Shown piece after piece: positions 1-9,872 of a DNA stretch of 64,000 nt. The position numbers and the translations under genes were made by a program. The notes under the pieces are model-generated. The model was not told the DNA's origin. It made no database searches and saw nothing but the letters and a program-made list of their open reading frames with translations. Where the stretch lies: contig OX467084.1 of NCBI GenBank assembly GCA_950106755.1, forward strand, positions 7,440,001 to 7,504,000, written 5' to 3'. The stretch comes from Climacium dendroides. Taxonomy: Eukaryota > Streptophyta > Bryopsida > Hypnales > Climaciaceae. Every line of letters starts with the position of its first letter. Position 1 is the stretch's first letter.

Positions 1-290
1 AACTTCAGCATGTGCTCCTCGCCGGGAAGCTGCAGGTTGCCGCTCACGAACACAACCATGCCGCCCGCGGGGCCCGAAGGCTGGCAGTCCGTGGTGGAGA
101 TGTTGTGCTTGCACTGCTGGAACCCGAGCGCGTTGAGCTTGTTGCTGATGGCCTGCGCGCCCTGGATCTTCACGCCCTCGAACGTGAGCATGGAGCCCTC
201 CTGATAGAGACCGATGAGCGCCTGCCGGTTGGTGTCGAACGTGCTGTAGTAGTGATCCACAAACGCCTTGCTCAACGCATCGGGGTCCAT
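1..290 (-). CDS. NTF2: Nuclear transport factor 2 (NTF2), 5' part, cut by window edge
   Basis: NTF2 carries RanGDP into the nucleus through the nuclear pores. Read on the minus strand from the ATG at 290-288, the first 96 codons form one open exon that runs off the window. The protein starts MDPDALSKAFVDHYYSTFD and contains TNRQALIGLYQEGSMLTFEG, FQQCKHNISTTDCQPSGP and VFVSGNLQLPGEEHMLK. These match plant NTF2 in order and spacing. Family members are about 123 residues long, so roughly the last quarter lies outside. The start is the family's usual MDPD start and lies in GC-rich sequence unlike the spacer that follows. No defect is visible. Plus-strand reading frames over the same bases are shadows. 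Confidence 0.95.
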   Translation of the reverse strand, partial: MDPDALSKAFVDHYYSTFDTNRQALIGLYQEGSMLTFEGVKIQGAQAISNKLNALGFQQCKHNISTTDCQPSGPAGGMVVFVSGNLQLPGEEHMLK

Positions 291-1366
291 TTCGTACAAA
301 CTGACGCTCGTTCGATTGCTGATCTCTGCTGCAAGGGATGCGGGGGCCTTAACTTATAGCGAGCGTGAGGGCGGGCGCGTGGAATTCACGCACAACGATC
401 ACACAACGCGAGGCAGAGCTCGAGTAGCGTGGAGATGGAGTGAGTCCGCGTAAAACGAAGTTAGGGTTTGCAGTCCTAAGTCATTCAAATGTCCCCATCC
501 TCGAACATATTCACACCGACACGTATCAGGATAAGTCTAGAGCTTCCAGGTCAGTATTGAATGGATGAATGAACTTTTTAATGTATTGACCGCCCTTGGG
601 TGTCCTTTTTGGTACCTTGTGAATCATTTGCTTAAAAAAATAAATTCTGGAGCACTCATTGGAGGACAAACTATTGTGTAAGATCTCCCCTTTTCATACA
701 CAAAATTTCAAGGATGAACATTTGTACTTCTGTCTTATATAGTGGGATTTTCTTTCATCCATTGGATACTTTGGGATTGCCACATTGTTACAAGGTAAAA
801 TGTGTTTGGAATTTCTTTCCATCTAAAAAACATTGGCAAGTCATCACAAACCTAAAATCTTCAACAAGACATTATGGGGCAAAACTTCTAAAAACTCTAG
901 TGGGCACATTTCAAGTGGTCTCTCATGGCACAATTTTTTAACCAAAAAATTCTAAATGGTGCTTAATGATGGGAGTCTCATCATGATGGACTTTAACAAG
1001 TGATATTGTTTGCTAATTGGAGCATCCCCGCTTGTATAGTCAACCTTTACTACATTGTAAAACATTGTTAGGAATATTGTACAACATTGGGTTAGGGGGT
1101 ACAATTGAAACGTGCAATACATTGAAACATACAATAAGGTAGAACCACTCATTACCAGCTAGCACCCCATGACCAATCAATAGGGTGTGACAAATTCAAG
1201 AGAGGTTGGGACCTATTTTTGTGTTTTTTAGGGGAAATGATTGTAATAAGCTTCGTAATTTGTTGGTTGTAAGTAATGGCAAGAGTAGAATAGGATAACC
1301 AAGTGTAACACGATTGAGACCACTCGACATTGGAAATGGTGGCATTAGAGATTAGAAATATAATAT
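291..1366. other. NTF2 upstream region and AT-rich spacer
   Basis: The first 150-200 bases still have raised GC and probably hold the NTF2 5' UTR and promoter. Beyond about 480 the sequence is AT-rich. I see no open frame with a recognisable product and no convincing RNA gene. Confidence 0.5.
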
Positions 1367-1614
1367 GACCATATTTGTTATATTGAGACTTTTGCAAATT
1401 TTGAGACAGGATGCTAGATATTATAAATTCATTTACAAAAATAATAGTTAAAACCAAGAATAAATAATTCTCAAATATTGATTCTAAATGAAATTTTAAA
1501 AGTTGGTGTTGTTACCTATTTATAAAAGAATACTAATGAAGAGATAAAGTTGTTTATCTTTGAGTCAAAAATAAAAATGAGACTACGAAAAGTCTCAATA
1601 TAACGAATATGGCC
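1367..1614. repeat. MITE-like element, GGCC-ended, copy 1
   Basis: A 248-bp element. The left end reads GACCATATTTGTTATATTG and the reverse complement of the right end reads GGCCATATTCGTTATATTG. Both continue into GAGACTTTT, giving terminal inverted repeats of about 30 bp with few mismatches. A second copy of similar size and ends lies at 22363-22613. There is no coding capacity. The superfamily is unclear because no convincing target-site duplication is visible. Confidence 0.65.
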
Positions 1615-2707
1615 TTTAATGAGCAATGCCATGCTTGAATATTGTAAAGTACTATATTTGTAATATATTGTTCATGAATTTGAATATGTGTATGGTTATT
1701 GAAAAAAAGTAACTAAGTAGTGTAGGGTTAAAACAATGGATAATTTAAAAATTTAGTGTATTGCTTTTGAAAGCCTTACTTTCTGTCATGAAGTATCTTT
1801 GTAAACGAGTCCTAATTCACACCTTTGTTTCTAATATGCTTTGGATCATGTAGTTGCTATAAAAGAAGACTATTCTTAGGCTAACAATAGTGCCAAATTG
1901 AAATAAGTGTAAGTGAGCATAAGTGATAGCATGCCTTGTATTTTGTTTTGTCCTTAGTTGCAAAGCATTGAGACTTCTCTATAATAGTGACTCCTAAATT
2001 GCGTGAGTGGTTTCAATGGCTTTCTCAATGAGTGCTTGAAATTGCAAATGCTTCGAGCTAGAGAACGAACTGGAAAAGGATGGCATTCCGAGATGCATGT
2101 TTGGTAGATGAGAAAGACCATGACTTTGTTGTGGACAATGGATAGGACAATAGTGATGGCATTGACTAATCCACCGATGGCAAAACTAGAATTGGTGATG
2201 AATTGTTGGACTGCGCAGTTGTAAAAGTGTTGCTACAAAATCAAAAGACTAGAAACAATGCAATAACAACTAGCATCCAAGAAGCACGAATAGGTAGCAA
2301 GTACATGACAACAAAGATGTCCACAACAAAGGTAATGCAAGATAAGAATTTTGCTCATGTCTAATACAAATGTATAAGTGATGAAATGGATTTCATTACT
2401 GTAGAAGTTATATCACTTTAGAATGTTCATCCTTTGTCATTGAATGGATCAATGTCTAGCTTTGTGACTAGTTACACTTTCTTCTAAGTGAAGTACAAAT
2501 TCATCAACTGAAATGTGGTTCATTAATTCATTGCCACTTGCTGCCAACTAAAACATGCATGGGCAATTTCATTAAAATGGTGGTGATATTTTGCCATTTT
2601 CCATACTCTGTGTGCCATTCTAATGGAATGTCATGTCATTGAGACCCCACCATGTGACTGAGTTACTGGACATGACTTCAATGCCAACTCGGCCGCGGCA
2701 TGGCGGC
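1615..2707. other. AT-rich spacer without recognised genes
   Basis: There is no long open frame and no recognisable domain. The right boundary is where similarity to the repeated locus at 56.9-57.5 kb begins, just after a short GC-rich patch near 2690-2706. Confidence 0.4.
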
Positions 2708-3367
2708 TTTCATCATCTTCTACTATTGCCTTCCCTTTCTTCTTCTTCTTGGATTGTAAACCTTGTTTGCTTGCCTTTTTTCTTGTTTGCCTTTGATGTT
2801 GTGACTCTAAATCTTCTTCATGAGTTGAAGGCTATGAATAAGAGTCCTCTTACATTTAATTCTACCAATCGGTCCACCATTACACATTACAAAATATATA
2901 TAAGTCAATAATTCAATAAAAGAATAAGACACGATGAATATATTTAATAATTAATAAGTGTATACCTATGGACTTTGAGTTCTTGTTGCTTCCAATTGTA
3001 AAAGGCACTCTTGAACTTCAGGATCATCTATTACTCCAACTGTCACCTACAAAAATTATCACAAACAATTTGTTTCGATAGCTACATATGTGGAAGTTGA
3101 AATGCATCAATCACTACAATATATTAATGAGAATTTTGTAGTACAACCACAACAAAATGAATGTATTCTTCTATAAAATTAAATTTATATATAGACAAAA
3201 CTTCAAAACAAATGTTAAATATGATACACAATTAAAGAAAAGTATTGATGAATCTTTTATAAACTTACATCCATTGCTTTCTTTAGTTTACTCTTGTTGT
3301 ACTTGTTTAAATTCTCCGTATGCTCCAACAAATAATTATACATTTCTTTTGGTTGCCATAGTGTCAT
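2708..3367 (-). pseudogene. Truncated copy A of an unrecognised three-exon gene (Lys-rich protein)
   Basis: The minus-strand exons mirror the fuller copy at 56875-57744. Exon a is 3367-3269 (starts MTLWQPKEMYNYLLEH, donor GTAAGT). Exon b is 3046-2966 (VTVGVIDDPEVQECLLQLEA, last codon TAG directly before donor GTATAC). Exon c starts at 2831 (PSTHEEDLESQ, then a Lys run resembling a nuclear localisation signal). Similarity to the other copy stops at about 2708, inside exon c, so the 3' end is missing. The in-frame TAG is shared by both copies and stands where CAG would give a normal CAG|GT donor. The function is unknown. Confidence 0.55.
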
Positions 3368-3824
3368 GATGTAGGCTGTTTTTTTAGTAAAAAATAGGCA
3401 TTTACATCATTTTATTTTAGTTCTATAATAGGAGTTTAGAAATCAAGGTTTGATTGGTGTTCATTTTTAGGTTAGCTTTTACAGTAACTTTTATATTTTT
3501 AAACTACTTTTACTTAGTTTAGTAAATTGAAAATGGATATATAAAGACAATGGAGAAAGCATTTGGATATATATTTGGAGGGAAAAATATATATTGGATA
3601 GGAAATAAATTGATATTAAGAGGAAATATATTTGATTTTTATATATGAATAATATTGAGGGTTGATTTTAAGTTTGAAGATTATATGTGTAAGTTGGCAT
3701 TGGAAATTGGGTTTCATTTGAATATTGTAGTTAGATTGGTTTCTTGATCATTGATATTTTTGGTTCATTTACAAACATCTACTACAACCAAAAGCTTTGT
3801 GCTTTCCCGGATAGACAACAACTC

Positions 3825-4274
3825 CTACGACAATGGCATTTGGATTTTTTCGATATCCAAAAATTTCATTTCTTTCAATTTGGCTTCACACATTGCCTTC
3901 AAAGCATCCCTCCATTCTTCTCGTATCCTTGTTGGATTTTCATCTAGAAAACCTCTCTCTTTCAACCAAACTTTGGTCTTTTGTTGATTATTCATGAACT
4001 TATGGTATTCATCATAATAGTGTGATAAAAGAATTCTTTTACCATAAAGTTTCCCATCTTCCTTCAAGTTCCGTGGGTGATGAACATAAATTTGTTCATA
4101 TGTAGGTATGGACAAACTGTGTGGCCTACTAGTAGGTTCTACTTCTAATTCATCGGTTGATGAACTATCTATCGAAAATGGTAAACGTCGGGTGTCACAC
4201 ATGGGACAATACTTGTAAGACCATTTCACAAATTTATAAGGACAACGTGAACAAAACTCTGCAATTGTAGTCAT
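3825..4274 (-). CDS. Zinc-ribbon-like hypothetical protein, inverted-repeat copy A-left (149 aa)
   Basis: I do not recognise this family. The start is the ATG at 4274-4272, in the context GTCACCATGAC, which is conserved in all copies. The N-terminus has two Cys pairs, CSRC and CPMC, 15 residues apart, typical of a zinc ribbon. A Ser/Asp/Glu-rich linker follows, then a conserved C-terminal half with YEQIYVHHPRNLKEDGKL, LLSHYYDEYHKF and EEWRDALKAMCEAKLKE. The frame ends ...IQMPLS-TAG. In copy B the matching codon is CAG and the frame runs 20 codons further, so the stop here probably truncates the protein. The preserved frame argues for selection or a recent origin. Expression is unknown. Confidence 0.5.
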   Translation of the reverse strand: MTTIAEFCSRCPYKFVKWSYKYCPMCDTRRLPFSIDSSSTDELEVEPTSRPHSLSIPTYEQIYVHHPRNLKEDGKLYGKRILLSHYYDEYHKFMNNQQKTKVWLKERGFLDENPTRIREEWRDALKAMCEAKLKEMKFLDIEKIQMPLS

Positions 4275-4338
4275 GGTGACCAAAAAAAACATAGTTTGAG
4301 TTCTTGTAGTTATTTTGAATTTTTTCTTTTTTGTCACC

Positions 4339-4788
4339 ATGACTACAATTGCAGAGTTTTGTTCACGTTGTCTTTATAAATTTGTGAAATGGTCTTACAA
4401 GTATTGTCCCATGTGTGACACCCGACGTTTACCATTTTCGATAGATAGTTCATCAACCGATGAATTAGAAGTAGAACCTACTAGTAGGCCACACAATTTG
4501 TCCATACCTACATATGAACAAATTTATGTTCATCACCCACAGAACTTGAAGGAAGATGGGAAACTTTATGGCAAAAGAATTCTTTTATCACACTATTATG
4601 ATGAATACCATAAGTTCATAAATAATCAACAAAAGACCAAAGTTTGGTTGAAAGAGGGAGGTTTTCTAGATGAAAATCCAACAAGGACACGAGAAGAATG
4701 GAGGGATGCTTTGAAGGCAATGTGTGAAGCCAAATTGAAAGAAATGAAATTTTTGGATATCGAAAAAATCCAAATGCCGTTGTCGTAG
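4339..4788 (+). CDS. Zinc-ribbon-like hypothetical protein, inverted-repeat copy A-right (149 aa)
   Basis: This is the same protein as the one encoded on the opposite arm at 3825-4274, from a conserved GTCACCATGAC start. I count about six substitutions between the two 149-residue products (for example Pro12 to Leu and Arg to Gln in the NLKEDGK segment) and no indels. The arms therefore duplicated recently or are kept similar by gene conversion. It carries the same terminal TAG in place of the CAG of copy B. Cys pairs CSRC and CPMC are intact. The two genes diverge from the 52-bp spacer, which could act as a shared promoter. Confidence 0.5.
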   Translation: MTTIAEFCSRCLYKFVKWSYKYCPMCDTRRLPFSIDSSSTDELEVEPTSRPHNLSIPTYEQIYVHHPQNLKEDGKLYGKRILLSHYYDEYHKFINNQQKTKVWLKEGGFLDENPTRTREEWRDALKAMCEAKLKEMKFLDIEKIQMPLS

Positions 4789-4878
4789 GAGTTGTTGTCT
4801 ATCCGGGAAAGCACAAAGCTTTTGGTTGTAGTAGATGTTTGTAAATGAACCAAAAATATCAATAATCAAGAAACCAAT

Positions 4879-5665
4879 CCTGGTGCCTGTTACTACACTG
4901 CGAATCTCTTCTAGTAAAGTACGGTTCTTCCTTTCAGCTACACCATTCTGATGGGGAGAGTATCATGTTGTCAAGTAATCCCTTGGGTAGCATAGAAGAT
5001 TTTGAATTCGGATGAAAGATATTCACCCCCCCTATCGCTTCTCAAAGTGGTGATCTTGTTTTGAGGGGTTTCTACTAATACCTTGAATGCCTTGAATTTA
5101 TCTAAGGTTTGGGATTTATTGGTAAGGAAATAGAGTCAGTTTTTTCTAGAATAGTCATCGATGAAAGTTAGGATATATCGATTTCCACTTTTCGAAGTTA
5201 CTGGTAGCGGACCACATAGATCAGTGTGTATTAGTTGAAGGGGTCGGGTGGTAATGGTTGTCCTGGTCTTTGGTTTGGACTCACGGGGAAGCTTTCCTAG
5301 CATACATGAGGAACACACATGCTTGAGAAGAGGGATGGAAGGTATACCTACGACTAAGTTGCGGTTGGTTATGTAATACATGCTCTGGTAATGAACATGT
5401 CCCAGACGCTGATGCTAGAGGTGAGTAGTGTCTTCGGATGATCGGGTTGTGTGGCCGCAGGAGTCTGATGTCGATGGACCTGGGTTGGCTCTTGTGGGTG
5501 TGCCACCTAATTTGGATCGTTTTGTAGGACTGATAGTTTGAGTGTCAGATTGAATTTCCGTAACTCCAAGGTTTTGTTCGTGGTCTTGTGTTGTGTCTTC
5601 GATTCTTGTGCATCGTCCAAACATATTAGTCACACGATATAAGTTGTTGCGGGAGTCTCTTGTTC
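4879..5665 (-). pseudogene. Copia pre-integrase and integrase core fragment
   Basis: Integrase inserts retrotransposon cDNA into the host genome. From 5665 downward, a variable segment leads to HQRLGHVHYQSM, then CSSCMLGKLPRESK (the Cys pair of the His-Cys zinc region), then the catalytic core: LIHTDLCGPLPV (first Asp), FIDDYSRKN, LRSDRGGEYLSSEF (second Asp) and, after a frameshift, NGVAERKNRTLLEEIRS (Glu). The three acidic residues are still visible, but a TAG precedes HQRLGH where Trp is usual and further stops interrupt the core. The sequence ends at VVTGTR. Confidence 0.85.
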
Positions 5666-5668
5666 CTT

Positions 5669-6300
5669 CACTATAAGAAAACTGTCTCCGCCGAGACATT
5701 GCAATTTTGACATCCGAACATCATGCTTGACGTGTCTACGTCAGGGTGGACGTCCAATTAGACCACGCTGCCGTGGACATGCATTTTGCATGCTACATCC
5801 ACGCAGATTTTTAGGCTGGACATCGTGATGTCCAAAAAAACTTCGATCAACGGGGGGCTTAGGAAGTTGACATGTGGCTGCCACATAGGCGCGGGAAAGC
5901 CAAAGTATCATTTTTTTCATCCATTGCCCGTCTATGATGTGGCGTCTGACGTGTACCTGACGTGGCATGCCACGTCAGAGCTGATGGAATCAGCTGACGT
6001 GGCATCCGCGGATGCTGATGTGGCATTTTTGGGACCACTTGTTTGGTCTCCCTAGCAATTCCGGATGTCTCATGAGACATCGCTGTGGACATCCGAATGG
6101 CTTTTATGATGTCTAATGAAACATTTGTATGTTGAATGAGATGTCCATCCTGACGTGTGGAATTTGCACATGCGTGCTTGTCAAAGTAGTCCCTGTCATG
6201 GGAGATGTCTACTTGCACGAGGCAGCACACCTACATGGTAGGGTAGCAAATGGATGGATGCATTGTAGGATGTCAGCGGTAACGTCCCATTAGAAGATCT
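5669..6300. promoter_or_regulatory. Left subterminal region of the CACTA element
   Basis: Short motifs of the type TGGACATC, GACATCCG and GGACGTCC recur on both strands every few tens of bases. This is the usual layout of TNPA-binding sites in En/Spm elements. A cluster of TGACGTGG sites at 5940-6005 includes the 20-bp palindrome at 5958-5977, which recurs at the other end. The assignment as transposase-binding region follows from family knowledge. Confidence 0.7.
5958..5977. promoter_or_regulatory. ACGT-core palindrome, left copy
   Basis: TGACGTGGCATGCCACGTCA is a perfect palindrome made of two TGACGTGG half-sites, the core bound by plant bZIP factors. The identical 20-mer lies at 21465-21484 near the other end of the same element. 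Confidence 0.7.
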
Positions 6301-6344
6301 AAGTAGGAGGAGATGCAATTATGAACACACTTGTTTCGTGGGAC

Positions 6345-6620
6345 ATCTTCTGCAACGCATGTATGCATTTTGTTGGACATTCCACTGTTTTCGCGGATGC
6401 ATTTTATTGGACATTCCGATGTTTTCTATGTGCATTGTGTTGGACATTTTGATGTTTTTTGTGTGCATTGCATTAGACATTATGATGTCCGATGGATTTG
6501 TTGTCTGGGACACTCTGATGCTTTGTATTTGCATTGAATTGGACATGAAGATGTTTGAGCGGATGTGTGCTACGAGACACGTCATACTTAATGAATGCAT
6601 TGTATTGGACATTTTGACGT
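6345..6620. repeat. Degenerate tandem array around TTGGACATT
   Basis: About six imperfect units of roughly 40-48 bp, each with a core like TTGGACATTCCGATG followed by a T-rich stretch and TGCATTG. Reading frames across it (both strands) are low-complexity products of the repeat and not genes. It extends the left subterminal motif array. Confidence 0.6.
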
Positions 6621-6649
6621 CACAATTCATTGCTTGGCGGGACACGGGA

Positions 6650-9066
6650 TGCTGCTTCAGACATCAACAACATCCACAAATTGACAATGACTTGAAATAA
6701 GAGTATGTCCATATTCATAGAATAGAAAATCCAATACAAAAAACAACCATGTCTCACAAAGGAGGGTCACGGTAGAACACAAAGCCAAAGCTGAAAATGA
6801 AGACTAAGCCGAATAAAGAAATCAACACAAAGCAAAACACATATAAGAGAATTTCGTATGAAGGCAACTTCTTCAGTTTCATTTCCCGTCCGCTACTTTC
6901 CAGACATGCGAATGTCTGCAGCGACGTCCCATTGCTGGGGTTAACGTCCTCCTGTCTCTCGGGACGTCCTCTGGAACACGCTCTGCATTCCATTTGACAC
7001 AGGTATCAATGACTCCATGTTCTTGGAACCACTGTCCACGTCAGAGAACGGCATAATTTCAATACAAACTGCAAGATTGGTAAGAATCTCACCGTGTGTT
7101 CATTTCTTGCGTGGTGCTTCTCCCTTCTTAGGGGGATCTACCACTGTAGAAGGGCTTGCCTTTGAAGACTTCGGTGCAGTTGCCTTCAAGGGCTTTGTTG
7201 GGGCCACAAACTTGGACGGCTTTGCACTTGGTACAGTCCTTGTGATCCGATTGGAACGGGTAGACGACCCGGTGTCGTGTAGAGAGGAGCACGCTTAGAG
7301 AACACACAGGGTGTCTGGCTGCACATTGATAAGTGAAGTTGGGTAAGTCTTCAAAACTCGAATCTTCTCTTGATCTTCACTTGAATCTTTGCTTGAATCT
7401 TCACTTCTCTTCCGTTGGCCTATCCTGTGGCTGTCTCTATAGGGCCAAGGGTAAAGGTGTGTGATAAGAAACAAGACTTCGGACGTGTAAAACGGGACGG
7501 CCAATACGAGTGACTGTCCGGATGATGGGCTCCTAAACTTCAAACCCACGATGACCAGGAAGCGCCTTTCATCGGTAGGAACAACATAAAAGATCGACCA
7601 TGTGGGCCATTAACCCCACTTCGTCGCCACAAACACAAAATGGAGAGCTTATTGGATAACCACGGCTCGCAACAGTTTTACAATGCAGAAATTGAATTTT
7701 CAACTAGCCTCCAAAACCGGCTGGGAATAACAGAAATGAAAGCGAGCTACAAGCCACAACACAAGGCTAGGTCCTCGGCATGTACGGCCTTTGAATCTTC
7801 AAGTCTTCAAAAGAATCCAAAGAACCTCAAAGAATCCCAAAGAACACTAGAGAACTTCTCCTCCCACTAGCTGCAACCTTCTTTCTAGTGCCACAGATGG
7901 CTTAAATCTTCAAATGCTTATTGTAATAACATTTTGGAAAGATAATTTTACAAGGAAAACACCCTCCAAATCTCAACTCTATCTAAACTATTGTCCAAAA
8001 GTTATTAGAGTGCAAAGTAGAGGTTCCTTAAATCCCTTGGCAACCAACTACTGCCTCTATATTTTTCTATAACTTTTGAACTACAAATACAAATTGCAAG
8101 TGTGATAGCAATTTAGAATCCTCAAACTAATATACACAATCTTAGAAAGTTTCATGAGAAACTAAGACTCTGTCCAAAAGTTATTAAGGAACAAAGTCTC
8201 GGATTTCTAAACTATGAAGGCAACACTCCTTCCTATCTTCTACACTCTATAATTTCTTTAATAAGAGTCCAAATGAAGTGATTGAATTCATTATGGATAG
8301 GAAATTCTACAAACTAACTCCACAAGAAATTTCAAAGACATATGAAAAACACACCCAAAGTTGTGGTCGCTTCAAATCACGGCCTTCCTCCTTCCAAACT
8401 CCAATTTTCCTCCATACCTTCAACTCCTCATAACTTTCTCTTCCAAACTCCAAACCAGATGAGTGATGACTCCTTGAAAAGATACTACAATGATATACAA
8501 TCCCTCCAAATCTCAAGACAAGATGAAAAATAATCCAAAAGTTATGACTCAAAGAAGCCTCTGTTCTTCTCAATGGAAGGCCTTAGGTCCTCTCAACTTC
8601 AAAACTCTATATCTTTTGATTTACAAGTCCAAATTTAACTTTCAAGTACAATTTGGAAAGGTCTAATCACAAGGAATCCGATGCCAAAGTTTCAATTCCA
8701 AAGATTCAATGCTCAATGAGCTACATCAACCCGAAGTTCGGCTTCAAACTTCCCATAATACTCACACACCAAACTCTCTTCACACTCTCTAACGAATCTT
8801 TTCCTAACTTTTTTCCCCCATCTAAGGTGAAAGGTAGTGGCACTTCAGTCCATGCCCCTACTAAGGCCCACCTAACACTTTAGCCACTTTCCCATTTACA
8901 CTCCCTTCAAACTATAATCCTTTCAATTAAAATACTAACCCCAGTTTCATTTCTAACTCAAACAATCACCCATTGTGATTTAAATAAATACCCAATACAT
9001 AAGTAGAAGAACTAAAACATAACAAATATCAACTAGAAGTAAAAAAACAAAGCCCCAATCAAAGCT
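6650..9066. other. CACTA interior, left part, without recognised genes
   Basis: The motif array thins out by about 7.0 kb. From about 7.6 to 9.05 kb the sequence is CA- and AA-rich and loosely resembles the stretch at 41.1-41.9 kb. No frame has a recognisable product. Confidence 0.4.
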
Positions 9067-9513
9067 TCATTCTATTTGTAGAAACTTGAGAATATGTTTG
9101 ACGGTCGCGGCAACATATTCAACGCGCTCAGCCTTTGTCAAAGGATTTACAGGCCCTGCCAACTATCGTTGGTGGCCACGACTACCCTCCACCGGTCGAC
9201 ACATACAAAAATAATGATCTTTGTTCTTGCCTTCATAACTCGCCTCGAACGTCACTTCACGAGTGTTTGGTTCAACACATCCAACTTGGAGTAAGATCAC
9301 TAATGCTCGAGCATCAGCATCAAGATTATTGTGCCATCGCCGCTCCACACGAGGTTGTTTGGGCGGTTGAGATGGTCCAGCTTCTTCTCGAGGACGTCGA
9401 AGATCTCGCAGCAGTAGAGGTTGCTCCGGCAGTTGCGATAGTGAAAGATCAAACTCAACGTCCAGTTGAGGCTCTTCATCTTGAGACTCAGAAAAAACCC
9501 TCCAATTCGATAT
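9067..9513 (-). pseudogene. Captured or shared C-terminal module, 149 codons, one stop
   Basis: The product is unrecognised. It reads ISNWRVFSESQDEEPQLDVE, then an acidic and Leu-rich stretch, VERRWHNNLDADARALVIL, VGCVEPNTREVTFEASYE, and after an in-frame TAG (9165-9163) ends LTKAERVEYVAATVKHILKF-LQIE. It aligns along its length with the module at 52542-53000 outside this element (FESQDNEPQLEVEFEFSLSQ, CIEPNSCEVTFEG, VEYITAIVKRILKFLQME). Either the CACTA element picked up a piece of that gene family, or both descend from one transposon gene. It lies 0.36 kb beyond the TNPA-like stop, so it could also be a late exon of that gene. Confidence 0.6.
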
Positions 9514-9872
9514 TTGAATTGCAAAGTAGAAAACAAACTCATTAACAAGATTGAATACAGCTCTATAGCAAATCTATCCACTTAATACATCTTCGTAGGA
9601 TAGCGTTACCTTCAAGCTTCTCAACCTTAAAGCGTCGCTATGAAGTTATTGAAGAAAACATATAATAATATGCTTTTTTACAATATGTACTAATTTACAT
9701 CAGGACACCGGAGGATTGCATATTTGCCACCTAGAACAAAGCGATAATATAAAACACTTTAGAGAATGTGGACTCGTCGCATTTTGGGCTACATGTGGAT
9801 GCAAGGACACAAAGCCTAATTCTTATGAGGAAAAAAACATGAATGACATCCAATGACCTCTTGTTATACGGT

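Larger units (their letters stand above)
3734..4878. repeat. Large inverted repeat A: two ~546-bp arms, 52-bp spacer
   Basis: The left arm 3734-4280 and right arm 4333-4878 are near-identical reverse complements. Each begins or ends at ATTGGTTTCTTGAT and its complement. Each arm carries a full copy of the same 149-aa reading frame, pointing away from the centre. The right arm ends exactly where copia integrase sequence starts (4879). The left arm continues into flanking sequence that is also present beside copy B (56.5 kb). A transcript through the locus would form a very long hairpin. Confidence 0.9.

Noticed and set aside
10..453. Plus-strand open frames at the window start
   Set aside because: They are antisense shadows of the NTF2 exon, which has full family similarity on the minus strand.
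6319..6700. Open frames on both strands in the left subterminal region
   Set aside because: The peptides are repeats of the TTGGACATT array and lack any non-repetitive content.
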